Assembly: GCA_025766275.1 (NCBI GenBank)
Contig: JAFKAC010000065.1
Location: 186,001 to 250,000 of the forward strand
DNA: 64,000 nucleotides
Source: Lactarius indigo
Lineage: Eukaryota > Basidiomycota > Agaricomycetes > Russulales > Russulaceae
Reading direction: 5' to 3'
Positions 10,124 through 22,540 of the stretch are shown piece by piece. A model generated the notes under the pieces. The model was not told the origin of the DNA and ran no database searches. It saw nothing but the letters and a program-made list of their open reading frames with translations. Position 1 is the stretch's first letter. Each line of letters starts with the position of its first letter. The position numbers and the translations under genes were made by a program.

Positions 10124-13100
10124 TCACTCTAGTGGAGAGTGCGACTCTGGCGCGCGCAGAGAACTGTGTCGGTAAATGAGAGTGGAAGGTTCGAAAAGCC
10201 CTAAAAAAGGCTTCGAAATGAGTGAATCGTTGCGTGCAACTTCGGGGTGTTTGCTTCTGAGGTGTCCTTGGAATAGATGGCCGAGTGTTGGCGTACACTC
10301 GAAGTCGCCGCAATAGAAGCACATGTGGCGGTATGCGTGCTGGTCTAAAAGGTGTCTTTTAAGGAATTGCGGGTATCCAAAACTATCACCACAGATAGAG
10401 CATGATAATTCTAGTTTTACGCGACTGCCGAGGCGCCGTCGCGAGGTGGTGAATAGCTGTGCAGCGTCAAGGAGCGGCCCATCTAAGGCCATGGGTTCCT
10501 GTATACGAAGATTACGCACGGAAGTGAGCACAGTTGCATCGATCGTTTGCTCCCCGTCGGCTGGACTTAAAGCGCGCAAAATGTCCGTCGCATGTACGCC
10601 AGCCACACGAAAGTGTCTTGCGCCGCCGAATGGCCGGAAAATTTCTCGCCATTGTTCACCATCCGCATCGTCGTGCTTACTTGGTGATTGGGTTGAATTG
10701 ATGCCTAGAGTTTCTATGCGGAATACGAAGGGGGAAAATTGATCACAAACTTGAGCCATCGAGGACAACTGCCAGTCTAACTGCTTGCACGATATTTGTA
10801 ATCGAACAGGTGTCGAAGTGCCTGAGCCTGTGAACGAGATAGAGATGGCATCGTCGGAGGTTTGGACCTCTGCTCGACTGAGCAACGTCTGCATTTCTGT
10901 CCGCTTGATGAATTGGCCTAGTTGCGGAGTGTCCATCGTGGGTTGGCTGAAGAATGTGACGTCAATATCCCCGAGACCAGGTGCATCGATTCTGGCCACG
11001 AGGCTGTCCAAGTACTTGCTGGTTCCTCGATATCTGAGAGACGCGAGAGCAGGAAGAACAACGCGTTCCCCTGACAGTGGAGGCAAGGTGAGGTAGTTTC
11101 GGCGGGGTGGGAGGGAAAGGAAATGGAGTGAAAGTGTCCGAAGATTGGTCATCCTGGATAAGGCATTCGCGAATGCTTCTGGAGAAAAATAGCCAGCACT
11201 AGGAATTTCGTGGAGCCGAATATCTACAAGGTCGTGGGAGGGCGAAAGGAGCTGCGGGAATGAGGGAAAGGCAATCCTGGTTGACTGGAGAGTACGCAGG
11301 CGAGGGCCCCACCGAAACGTTCTGGGTAGGGTCAGTCGCATGTTTTCTCGGGACAGAAGAATGAGTTCTTCTAATTCCGAAAATGGCTCGGAGATTGCCG
11401 AAAGCTTTCCAAGGAGCGAGCTGGTGATGGTAAGGCGGATAGAGTCAACACGACCAGATTGCTTTAGTACGGCCATGATATTTTCATCGTCCTCTGGAGC
11501 AGGGGGATCGAGATTTGGGAATCCCCCATACCGTAGGACAATAGGGAGGACTGGCCAGTAATCTAGAGTCTTCAAAACAGGCGTTCCATACGTACAGTAG
11601 AGCCGAAGATTTAGACCCAGGGGCGATGTAAATACGATTTGTCGCCATCTTTGGCAGACAAATGCGAGCGTAGGCCAAATTTGCGGTGTGAGATCCAGAC
11701 AATGATGAAATATGTTGAGAAGGATGTCGTCGGAGAGCATTTCAATCGTCACCTGCTGAGAAAAAGGACCTATTTCAAACCAGTCAACGAGTAGTGGTAG
11801 TGGCACCGCAAATATGTCGTACCTGTTCCAGGTAGTTCATTGACGTGGAATGGTCGTTCATATTCCACCGCTATATGGTGGCCAGAGAACCGGCGTGAGA
11901 TCATCAATGACATGATGGCCTCCAATAACTTGAAAGGCGCATGACGTGGCCCAGGCTGCGCTACGTAGAGCTTGTGTAGGGAGGGTAGGATAGCTTTGTA
12001 CCGCCTGTCCGATAGCTGTAGATCCCACACGATATTTGTCGAGTGATCCCAGTCGAGATGAAACCATTTTACGCCTGTAAACGAGTTGAGCAGTTCCCGC
12101 CACCCACTATAATCACTATCCCCCCGTCCTAATGATCGTGTCGTGCTGATGCGTAGGTCCTCCACCTTGAAAAGGGAAGCGGAAAGATGAATGCAGACCC
12201 GTGTCACGAATAATAGCTGCTCGCTTGATGACTCGCAGAATAGTTGCAATTTAAGGCAAGCGGGAGCTTCTGGCTGTATCAAGGAGATGGAGATGGCGCG
12301 GTCAGAAGATAGAATGTGTGCTAGACGGTATGGCTTGTGCAATTTTATCCGATTAATGAATCTGCGAAGTTTTGGAAAACTGATGACGTTTTTATTTGAG
12401 AATGCGACTTCGATATTTCCGAGACGAGGAGCATCGATTTGGGCTACAAGTCTTTCCAAGTACCAGGAATTTCCTCGAAAAGAAAAGCGGGTAAGATCAG
12501 GAAGAGTACTATGGTGTCCACAGGACTGTGGCGGTAGGGCGGGGTGATCAACAGTTGAGAGGAAATGGACGGAAAGTGATCGTAGCCGTGTCGTCTCGGA
12601 CAAGGCATTCGTGAGCGCTTCTGGTGGGAACTCCCAATAATCGAAAACTTCGTGAAGCTGAAGGTCTACGAGATTAGTGGAAGAATAGAGAAGCTGAAGG
12701 AGTCCGGGAATCGCGACCCTAGTCGAATGGAGACAACGAAGGCGCGTGCCCCACCGAAAGGCGCTAGGCAGGACCAGCCGCACGCCATCTCGAGACAGAA
12801 GGACAAGGTCTTCCAGTTCCGAAAACGGCCCTTCGATCGAGGATAGCTTTCCTAGAAGTGAGCTAGTGACGGTGAGGCCGATTGAACTAACACGACCGGA
12901 TTGCTTTAGTGCGGCCATGATATTGTCCTCGTCATCGGGAGCCTGCGGATTGAACGCTAGAGACTCGGATCCCCCATACTGCACGGCGATATCCAAGGAG
13001 GGCCAACAATCTAGAGTCTTCAGCACAGGCGTCCCATACGTACATGATAGTCGAATATGTAGAGCCTGTTGAGATGCAAATACGGCACGTCGCCATCTAC

Positions 13101-13674
13101 GACATATGTGCACAAGCCTGGGCCAATCTCGTGGAGAGACATCGAGATAATGATGGAATATGTTCAGGAGCACGCTGTCGGAAAGCCCGCCAATTGTGAC
13201 TTGTGGAGAAAATGAACAAAGTTAGCTAGATGCACACTCGGAGATATTCGCGGAAGACGTACCTCTTCCACTGGGAGGGAATTCGCTCGGTGTGGTAACA
13301 GCCCCGGGTTGGGGCGTGACTTGTGGAGAAAAGGAAATAGTTAGCTAGACGCGCATCGGCAGTTATTTACGGAAGACGCACCTCTTCCACTGGGAGGGAA
13401 TTCGCTCGGTGTGGTAACAGCCCTGGATTGGGGCGTGACTTGTAGAGAAAAGGAAAAAAGTTAGCTAGACGCACACTGGCAGGTATTCGCGGAAGACGTA
13501 CCTCTTCCACTGGAAGGGAATTCGCTTGGCGTGGTAACAGCCTGAGCCCGGTGTTGGGGCAACGATAAATGTTGGCCACGGGCACGTTTTTTGAGATATC
13601 TTCGAAATCGACTGTCATGCATGTTATGTCGAGCAGAGGCGAAGAGACTAGACTACTTACCTTAGAAAGGGCAT
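10124..13674 (-). CDS. Double F-box/LRR protein with C-terminal zinc finger (F-box gene 2)
   Basis: Model join(10124..11769, 11823..13199, 13263..13319, 13382..13438, 13502..13611, 13661..13674) on the minus strand gives 3261 nt, or 1086 aa, without internal stops. Exon 1 is 14 bp (MPFL + 2 nt). Two 57-nt exons are tandem copies, each encoding a 19-residue block with TTPSEFPPSGR; exon 2 ends with the same motif. F-box 1 is at about 80-122 (VTIGGLSDSVLLNIFHHYL..ICRRWRR) and LRR-like repeats fill 130-535. F-box 2 is at about 542-590 (VTIEMLSDDILLNIFHHCL..CQRWRQIVF). A CSIC..H..H / CFYC..H..H finger lies near 985-1042. The GTG that looks like a start at 13173 is internal. The product is a likely SCF substrate adaptor; the target is unknown. 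Confidence 0.87.
13200..13608 (-). repeat. Tandem exon + intron triplication in the leader of F-box gene 2
   Basis: Three head-to-tail units of about 120 bp are present. Each has an exon piece ending TTCCCTCCCAGTGGAAGAG (or a close variant) followed by a 62-63 bp intron (13200-13262, 13320-13381, 13439-13501) with GTACGTCTTCC or GTGCGTCTTCC donors, CTAGCTAAC branch sequences and ACAAG acceptors. The two inner exon copies (13263-13319, 13382-13438) are exactly 57 nt, phase 1 on both sides, so they add 19 codons each without changing frame. Confidence 0.88.
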
Positions 13675-15165
13675 GAAGGGAGAATGAACGGAGCAGTTAT
13701 TGCTGGCGTATCATCCTTATTGTAGAACACAACTTGAAGGAACGCGAGGATATATATAAGGAGCACAAGGAACATGCTCTCACGCCACCTATCCTGCGGC
13801 CAGATCTCTTCCTGGCTCAAACATGCTATGCCGGATTCCCTCCCACACCCCTCTTGCAACAACCTATTCGCTGGCGTTGATCGTATCCCTCACCCCTTTC
13901 CCTGAATCGGCACATCTCTTTCGGCCGAACCCGTGGTCTCAGGGATTTCGGCAGCATTGTACAGCTGGTTCCATAACGATTTTCCCCTGCCATTTTGAGA
14001 ACATAGTCGGCCGTCCAAAACTCGAGAGTGGGATTCATATTAAGTCGAGGGAGAAATTCTCAGGAAATAGGGTTATCTCACAGAATTAAGGTTATAGAAT
14101 TGTGATCTTGTGACAATTGGGGTTATGGAATGGTTATCTGTGATGTTCTGCTCGAGAGCTGTGCCATCTCGGTGGCAAAGTTACCCATTCAAACCTTGCC
14201 TATGTTCAAAAAATGGTCACCAGGGAACAATCGTTATGGAACCGGCTGTAGATCTGCTTACTCACCACTCTGGGACAATTCAGACCCTGCATGCGGCCTA
14301 GCCTTCATCTTGCGGCGTCTGAAGTCTGTGCTGGTTCGGATCCTCTCCGCCACGTCGAGGAGCGCAATAGCTCCCTTCCGACTATAAGAGATATCTGGAA
14401 TTCATCACACCTATTCAATTCGATCAGACGGAAAACATTCCAACTTGCCGCATATATACAGCAGAGTGACGTGGCACATTTCTGTACGCATCAATGCGAG
14501 CTGACCTGTGCACTTCCAATTATGTCGAAGGTGGACCAGTGCGTAAGTACGTGCAGGATGTCGAGGAAATAACATGGAAGAGATGGCGGGTAGACATTCA
14601 GGTGCTGAAGGTGGCGGTGTCGCGGCGCATGGCGAGCAGGAAGATGCTCGAGTCATCCACTGGGAGACGAGGAAACAGTGACTGTACCGCGCTGCCTTGC
14701 AGCAGCTGCCGCTTTTGCATGTCTTCGACCTCGGTGGGGAGTCGGGAGCGTCTCGAAATACGATTCGGAGAATGTCGATCTATGCAGTACTCGTTCTCTC
14801 CTTGGTTCTCTCTTCTCTTCATTTCACAGTCGTGTCATGGCTTGTGATCCCTATACGTTTTCTTTTTTTCTTTTTGGAAGGTACTCTGTATTCGGGAACC
14901 ACATACTAGCTAAAGTAGGCAGTTTCCGTATATAAGTGTTAGGCAGCAGGTGATTGTAGGTATCAGCCTTACCTAACGCGCAAAAGTCGGACCAGAGCCC
15001 AGATGTGAGGGAAATACGAATCAAAGTACATCCTTGGTGTAACTTGGTGTGAGACTCAGTACTCATCCCTATACATTTCCTTTGCTTCGGCTTGAGCTTG
15101 AGGCGAAGTACGTATGCAGTGGAATATTTTCTTTTCCCACGCGTGAGACGAGCACCTGAGAATCG
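13675..15165. other. Divergent 5' region between F-box gene 2 and VTS1-like copy 3
   Basis: The F-box 5' flank is followed by sequence related to the VTS1-like upstream region. Bases 13795-13860 match 34862-34935. Bases 14500-14800 match parts of 35790-35990 and 22340-22440. No intact gene is supported; short ORFs are not conserved between copies. Confidence 0.4.
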
Positions 15166-16865
15166 CGGCCCTTGCCCCGGCCCATTTATCCGTCACCAGC
15201 TCAACCGCTGTGTCATTGGACTTCAGTTTCGCCTCGCCACGCTCACGCTAAGTGGATGCTCGTCCAAAAAGCTCCTAGTCCGCGCCTCCTTTCAATTTTC
15301 AGACCCCAGAAGGTAAGCTTTCCCCTTACCAGTGTTTTCTTCTCGACCTGCCGTTTGCTGACTCAGGTGTTATTCGGTGTTATCGATGAGCGGTTTGAGA
15401 TATTATGAAGTCACGCTGGTGGGTATTGTCTTTTTTTGTCACCGGGATTCTATCAGAAGGAAGATAAGCTTGCCAGTATGGACCTCCGGATCCAAATCTA
15501 CCTGCCCGTCTCTCCTTCTCCCCGTACCTTTAACGCCAGCACAGCATTTGACTCGACGTCCTCTTTCCCAAATCCGGACATCGTCAATGCCATTGGAAAC
15601 CCAAATGACGCCGCGGCCACGTTCGCACAACAACGCGCCAAACTCAATCCCACTGGTGATGCCGTGCACCGGATTCCTAAACCCGTACTCACACAGGAGA
15701 CCGCGGCACTTGGGCTGGCTTCGGACAAGTCACGGAGCGGGAACAACTCCCCCATACAAGTAGGCCTAGGCCGATCCATACACAGAGCACCAACTTCTTT
15801 CCCCCAACTCTACTTTCCGCTCCCGCTCCCCGATGGTGGTGCCGCTCCCGGCGATCTCAACAGGTTCTCCCCCGTCATCGACAACAGCAGGGCGAGCATG
15901 GTGAATGAGCACTGCTCCCTACATCTTCCGCTAACAACAACAAATAGCCACCCTCCGAGTCGCCGCCGCGGAGTCGAATGAATTGTACGGCAGCGGTGTA
16001 ATGTCCCGTCACCCAACGATCCCTACAAGTCCCGCCGGCCGTCCAAGGGCCACGTACACGACGGCAGTGGTTCTCGTCGTCAGCAATGGTGTAACAAACA
16101 ATGGCGCATATAACGGGGATCGGCGATCTATCTCGAGTTAAGGTCATGTGTCTGGTGTTGGTCTAAACTTCGAGGTGCCGCGGAATGGTGGCGTTATTAA
16201 TTGATCTGGTGCGTATGGTCTCGCTCTCCCGAACACGCCGCGGCTTTTCGCTGAAGCGCCGACGGTAGCATCGCTGCGATGGTGCCGCATATCAGCAAGC
16301 CCGTACTGGCTGCCTCAGGATGGGCGTTGGCAGGTTCAACCTCGAACAGTGCTCGGCTGCGCTGGCGGGGATGTCGGACGGGCTCAGTATCGGCGCAACT
16401 CGCGCAGCTGAACGGCATGAACGAGATGAATCAATTCCAAGTCAACACGAATACGCCCGATGACCCATACAGCGGGATGACCCCCTACCTTGATTTCCCC
16501 GAGAACCTTCGTCGGATCTTCCAACGACTCCATGCCAGGCGCCGGAAGTGGCTTCACCGCTATGAGCGACAATCGCGTGTAACAGGACCATCGTGCTTCC
16601 GGTGGTGGGGCTGTCCAAGCTGGCCCATGGAGAAGAGCTTACGCGGAGACGGTACCTATCCCGACGCACAAAAACCTGCGTCCTGGACCACTCCGGGTCG
16701 TTTCAGTAAAAATGACGACGGCAGCAAAGTATGGCTTCAGTTGCACGTTATTGTACCCTCCCAATCTGTCCGGCTTCAGGATTGGAGTCGTCAATTTTCA
16801 AACCTCAGACTAGCTTCTCCGCAGTGGTGGGATGTCGAATGGGATCATATTGGCGCGGCTCGCTT
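15166..16865 (+). pseudogene. VTS1-like pseudogene, copy 3 (SAM domain missing)
   Basis: Bases 15440-15920 preserve an N-terminal/linker stretch (KLASMDLR.., DAAATFAQQRAKLNPTGDAVHRIP) in one frame that resembles 36720-37210. Bases 16310-16860 preserve a central segment beginning AQLAQLNGMNEMN and continuing DDPYSGMTPYLDFPENL. There is no SAM domain or C-terminal tail; the candidate MITE and unrelated sequence occupy that place. Frame changes and missing domains indicate a pseudogene. Confidence 0.65.
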
Positions 16866-16934
16866 CTAGTTGCGCTGTTTGAAAGACTACTAGTAGTAAT
16901 TTAGATGGTACAAAGGAGGTAATCTTTGTTAGTT

Positions 16935-17380
16935 TACAGCGGTTTTCATAAGGATAGAGCGCTTTTCCAAAAAAGCGTTGATGAGGCCGGGTGAGCGGGC
17001 AATGAAGATGGCTAATTATCCGATATCTGATCAGAAAAAAAACAAGACTTACGTTTTTTTTCCGCACGACTCTGTCCCATCCGTCTCATGGGGCGTTGAT
17101 TTTATATCTCGAGAAATCAAGGACAGAACAGTGGATCTCTCAGAGGTGTGGCTGATACGACTATCCGAGACTGTCTGGGGCACTATGTCAATGTGTAGGT
17201 ATTCCAGAGGCTATAATCGCTTTTTTTTAGTTATTTTTCCGGTATATTATTATTATTGTTTCAAAAAAGATTTCAAAAAAATAACTGGGAGGCCAGTGGT
17301 AACCTTGACGCCTTGCTCGACGCTGGGGTTCCCGAAATTTCACCCAATCAACGCTCTTTTGGAAAAGCGCTCTATCGATA
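16935..17380. mobile_element. Candidate MITE / non-autonomous DNA transposon
   Basis: An imperfect terminal inverted repeat of about 45-50 bp brackets the segment. The left end reads GGATAGAGCGCTTTTCCAAA (about 16952-16971) and the right end carries its near-perfect reverse complement around 17355-17378. The flanking unit sequence ('gttagttta', compare 22210-22220) is interrupted exactly at the left end. The interior codes for no transposase. The target-site duplication could not be fixed (possibly TA/TTA), so the family is not assigned. Confidence 0.55.
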
Positions 17381-18137
17381 TGAAAGCTGCTCTAATTATT
17401 ATCAATTATCGCGATTATCACGAGAGGTTTTTCTTGATGCCGACTCTCTTCACCATATGTCCCGGCCTTGTGATGGGCCGGCTTTTTTTCTAGTACCATC
17501 TCAGGACTTGTGATTTCCAAGGTGACTTTATTTTCGTTCTTCGTGAAAAATGTCGGGACTGTCCTCTTTTTTCTTTTGGTACGGGTGGTGGTAAGGCCCC
17601 TTCATTTGTTTTCCATTAATTCCCACGAGCTTCAACTTGAAGGAGTTGCCGTTCTTAGGCGAGCACCGCACAAAGTATTTGTACCCTCAACGTCTGTACT
17701 CCTTATCTTCGCCATCTTTTCTTTCTTTTGTATATATGTGGCTTTACGGTGTGTATGATACAAATATATTTTATATGTTGCTTCTGACCAAAACTATTTG
17801 GTTACTTGGCGTACTGTATTTCCAGCTCTATGGCGGCGCAATTCTGAATCAGGATCCAAGTCGGCCTTTGTTGTATGGGATACATTCACGGTTCGGATAC
17901 GTTGTGTGCATATTTGGATATTTGGCAGTCATTCAATATTGTCATCTCGTACATAATACAATGCGCAAGGACAATCGTCTGCATAATCTGTGTCGTCACC
18001 CCGAAAAGAAAAACCACAAAAAAGAGAACATGAAAGGAAATTGCTGGCCATATTAGATTGTGCTATCATGTGTCTTTGGGAACGGGGTGAGTAGTGGCGA
18101 AGGCGCAAGTAGTCTGACGAAGAGGGATGGGGTATCG
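17381..18137. other. Conserved convergent 3' flank block (unit 3)
   Basis: Bases 17500-17990 match the shared 3' flank block. Bases 17381-17495 are unique to this unit. No gene is seen. Confidence 0.45.
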
Positions 18138-21100
18138 TTATGCCGAGCTTGGATCTCGTCGGGTGTCGGAGTCCCTGACTATCGGGAGTGTCGTGGTCGT
18201 GGTGGAGGGTGCAACGGCGTCTGGGACTCGCAGGAAACTGTGCTGGGCGACGAGACTGCGAAGTTGGAGAGTTGTCAACCAAGGATTCCCAATGCGTGCG
18301 TCATTGCGCCAGACTTCAGGGTGTTCGCGCTTGAGGTGTTTTCGGAATAAATCATTGGGTGGTTTGCATTCGAAGTCTTTGCAATACGAACAAAAGATTC
18401 GATATCCGTGCTTGTCTATAAGGTGAAGATCGAGTCCTTTATTCTCTTTGAAACTGGCGTGACAGATTTGGCATTGGCTAAATGGCACATTAACTTGTAT
18501 GGGGTGGCCCGAGCGCGATCGTAAGGTGATGCATGACAGTAGAGCCTTCCACGATGGCTCATTCGCCGCCACCATACGATTCTCTATATAAAGGTTATGC
18601 AGGTTTGGGAGCACAGTTGTATGCCCCTCCTCGACCAGACCCAGGGCACCCAAGATAGAGGTCGTCAATTCGTTGGCCACCAGAATTTCAGTTGCACCAC
18701 TGAATGCGCGGATAAGTCCCAGCCATTGTTCATCATCTGCATCATCCAACCTATTTGACGGTTGAGTCTTATGGATGCGTGGATAGTTCACACGGTATAG
18801 GAAAGGGGAGAATTGATCACAAATTTGAGCCATGCAAGACAACTGCCAGTCTAACTGCTCGCACGATATTCGTAATCGAAGGGGTGCAGAAGTGCCAAAG
18901 CTGGAAAACAAGATGGAAATGGCATCGTCGGAGGTTTGAACCTCTGCTTGATTGAACGGCGTCGGTATTCCTGTCCGCTCAATGAATCGGCCAAGTTCCG
19001 ACGCGTCCATCGTGGGTTGGCTAAAAAATGCGATATCAATATCTCGGAGACCAGGCGCATCGATTCTGGCCACCAGACTGTCCAAGTACTTGCTGGTTCC
19101 TCGGTATGTGAGGAAAGTGAGAGCGGGGAGAACAATGCGTTCTCCTGATGGTGGAGGCAAGCTGAGGTAGTTTCGGCGGGGAGGGAGTGAAAGGAAATGG
19201 AGTGAAAGTGTTCGAAGATTGGTCGTCCCGGACAAGGCATTTGCGAACGCTTCTGGCGAAAAATACCCAGTACTAGGAATCATGTGGAGCTGAATATCCA
19301 CAAGGTCGTGGGAGGACGAAAGTAGTTGCGGTAATGAGGGAAAGGCAACCCTGGTCGAGTGAAGAGTGCGGAGGTGAGGACCCCACCGAAAAGCGCTGGG
19401 GAGGGTCAGCTGCATGTTTCCACTGGCCAGAAGAACAATTTCTTCTAGTTCCGAAAATGGCTCAGAGATTGCAGAAAGCTTATCAAGGAGCGAGCTGGTG
19501 ACGGTGAGGCTAATGGAGCTAACACGATCAGATTGCTTGAGTGCGACAATGACATTTTCATCGTCCTCGAGAACTGGAGGATCGAGACTCGGAACCCCCC
19601 CGTACTTTATGATGATAGGCAAGGCTGGCCAACAATCTAGGGCCTTAAAAACAGGTGTTCCTGGCGTAAAGTAGAGTCGAAGATTTAGACCTAGAGGTGA
19701 CATATGTACGATCTGTCGCCATCTTTGGCACACATACGTGAGCATGGGCCAAGCTCGCGGAGCAACATCCAGGTAACAACGAAAGATGTTCAGAAGGACG
19801 TCGTCGGACAACATCTTGATCGTCACCTGCTGAGAAAGAGGGCCTATTCCAAACAAGTTAGCAATTAATGGTGGCAACACCGGGAATACGTCGTACCTGT
19901 TCTACGTGGTTCATCGATGTGACCTAGTTGTTCATATTCCACCACAATGTGATGGCCAGAGAGCTGGCGTGAGATTATGAATGACACGACGGCCTCCTCT
20001 AATGGCGCAGGATATTGCTCAGGCTGTGGTAAGTAAAGTTTGTGCAGGGCAGGTAGCACAACTTTGGGGGGCCTGTCCGGTATTCGCAACGCATGGACGA
20101 CGCTTGTTGGGTGATTCCAGTGAAATCTTTTTACACCTGTGAATGAGTTGAGAAGGTCCCGCCATCCACTATATGCACTGTCCCATCTTGGTGGTCGCGT
20201 CGTACTGATGCGTAGATCTTCTACATTGAAAAGGAGAGCCGAAGAATGAATGCAGACTTGTATCATGAATAATATCTGCTCGCTCAATGTCTTGCAGAAT
20301 AATTGCAATCTAAAGCGCGTGGGAGCTCCTGGTCGTATCAAGGAGATGGAGATGGAGTTCTCAGAAGATAGAATATGTGCTTGACAGTGTAACTTGTGCA
20401 TTTCTATCCGATCGATGAATTCGCGAAGATTTGGAAAAAGGATCATATTTTCATCTAAGAACGTGAGTTCGATATCTCCAAGACGGGGAGCGGCGATCTT
20501 GGCCACAAGGCGCTCCAAATACCCGGAAATCCCTCGAAAGTCAAGGCAGAGAAGAACGGGAAGAACAGCACGCTTCCGGTACAGTTGGGGTGGGACTTGA
20601 TAATTAGTGGTAGAGGGGAAATGGAGTGAAAGTGATTGAAGTTGGGTCATCCCGCACAAGGCATCCGTGAGCGCTTCTGGTGAGAACCGCCAAGAATCAA
20701 AAACTTCGTGAAGCCGAAGGTCAACAAGATTCGTAGATGAGGAAAGAAGCGGAAGGAGTCCAGGAATCGCAACCCTAGTCGAATGGAGACAATGAAGGCG
20801 TGGGCCCCACCGAACATTGCTGGGCAAGGTCAGCCGTACGCCATCTTGAGACAGAAGAACGAGGTCCTCCAGTTCAGAAAACGGCCCCTTGATCGAGGAT
20901 AGCTTTTCCAGAAGTGATCTAGTAACAGTGAGACTGATAGAACCAACACGACCAGACCGTTTAAGTGCAGCCATGATGGTATTCTCCTCCTTGGAAGTCG
21001 GGGGACCGAGCTCTGGAGATCCTCCGTACTTCACAGCGATAGGCATGGCAGGCCAGTAGCGTAGAGTCTTCAATGGAGGCATCCCGTGGGTGTAGAAGAT

Positions 21101-21453
21101 TCGAAGGTGTAGAATCTGCTGAGATGCAAATACGATATGTCGCCATCTGCAACATATGTGCACAAGCCGAGGCCAATTTTGTGGAGAGACATCGAGATAA
21201 TAACGAAATATGTTGAGAAGCAGACTGTCCGAAAGCTGCCCGATCGTGACTTGTCGAGAAATGAAAATGTCAGCCCGAGGCGCAGGTATTGGCAAGAGGT
21301 GTACCTATTCCAGGGAATTCACTCGGTGTGGTAATGGGTTGGGCGGGTGATGCGTATCGGCCGGCGCTGGCATGTGCATTGAGATATCTGCGACATTGAC
21401 TGTCATGTCGAGCGGAAGTGAAGAGACTAGATTATTTACTTTAGAAAGGGCAT
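18138..21453 (-). CDS. Double F-box/LRR protein with C-terminal zinc fingers (F-box gene 3)
   Basis: Model join(18138..19843, 19897..21249, 21305..21399, 21440..21453) on the minus strand gives 3168 nt, or 1055 aa, open throughout. Introns are 53, 55 and 40 bp. The leader is MPFLNQCRRYLNAHA... (residues 1-36). F-box 1 is at about 37-80 (VTIGQLSDSLLLNIFRYYL..ICCRWRH) and LRR-like repeats run to about 487. F-box 2 is at about 492-540 (VTIKMLSDDVLLNIFRCYL..CQRWRQIVH), followed by a second LRR-like region. A paired finger (CQIC..H..H, CSYC..H..H) lies near 920-975, before a Thr-rich tail. The two halves overlap as ORFs by 16 bp, but the 53-bp intron with a GCTAAC branch site joins them in frame. 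The closest relative here is gene 6. Confidence 0.86.
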
Positions 21454-22540
21454 GAGGGGAGAACGAATGGGGCAGCTGTTGCTGATGTATCCTTATTGTA
21501 GAACACGAAGGAAAAAAAGGAACGTGAAGCTATCACACCAAGCATCAGCTGAATAATATTAGGCATAGCCTCATAGGTCGGGCATACTCCGAGTCCGTGG
21601 CTGGCTGTGCAAAACACAGGTTGTCTCGTCAGTGTCGTCAAAACAACGACAAATCTGCAATCGTCCCCTGCTACTCTCCTTAATGCGCTTTCAGGAAGAG
21701 GTGAGTAATGATTACTTCCTCTCTCGACGTCGACCTCAAAGGACGTACTTGAGCCATCGGAATGTGAGGCATAAGCCGCATAACCCCTCCCCGCATTATA
21801 ACGACTCGGACCCCACCTGGTCCTCAGATTCTCAGCGGAACCAGGCGTATTTCTGTCTACGGCTATGTGAAGCATTCCACCCAAGTTAAGATTAGTATCC
21901 AAGCTCTCTCACAGAGAAGAGCACATGCAGCGGCGGTGGTAGAAGTAGCACCTATTCCGATTCACAGAGGCCTGCGCTCTAGATCATTCTGGTAGAAGCG
22001 ATGGCACAGCAAAGCAATGGCCACAGCCGCATGTTAGCGTGCCACGCTATCGGGCTTCGGGATTGGGGTTGTTGGTTTTCGACCTCAGACTTGGTTCTCC
22101 CACGATGGCGGGATCTTGAACCCGATCATAATGGCGCAGCTCACTGATAGTTGCGCTGTTTGGTGGACTACTAGTAGTAATTACTATGTAGTACAGAGGA
22201 GGTAATCGTTGTTAGTTTAGATGATAAGAGCTTGGATAAGAGCGTCGAACCTTGACTCGCATTTATTTTTTTGAATCCATTGACTCCTTACAGCGCAGGC
22301 GCCGTCGCTTACGTCTAAAGCACCGCCATCGCCTCTTCTTGGTTGGGCGTCTGGAGCATCTCGAATATGGGCATATTGCGATCTATGAGGTACACGCGCT
22401 CTCTGTTCTCTCCTATTTACGCTGGTGTTATAGCTTCCAATTCTATCCGCTTTCCTTCGCTCCGGCCTGAAACGGGATATGGGGTCTGGGGAGGTTGGGA
22501 CAAATATTTCCATTTCCCCCACACACGCGCTTCTCTTGAA
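21454..22540. other. Divergent 5' region of F-box gene 3 with VTS1-like fragments
   Basis: Next to the gene-3 first exon lies the conserved F-box upstream segment. Bases about 21660-21830 resemble VTS1-like 5' sequence. Bases about 21905-22170 resemble the central segment seen at 300-570 and 16620-16880. Bases 22300-22500 match the presumed VTS1 upstream region (compare 35900-36050). Nothing intact is supported. Confidence 0.4.

Noticed and set aside
13200..13560. Regular ~120-bp repeats as a CRISPR-like or minisatellite array
   Set aside because: The repeat consists of exon plus intron with splice signals, and the exon copies keep the frame of the F-box gene; this is a eukaryotic locus.
21441..21902. 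153-aa minus-strand ORF upstream of F-box gene 3
   Set aside because: It covers the first exon region in another frame and VTS1-like fragments, and is not conserved upstream of gene 6, which is otherwise very similar.
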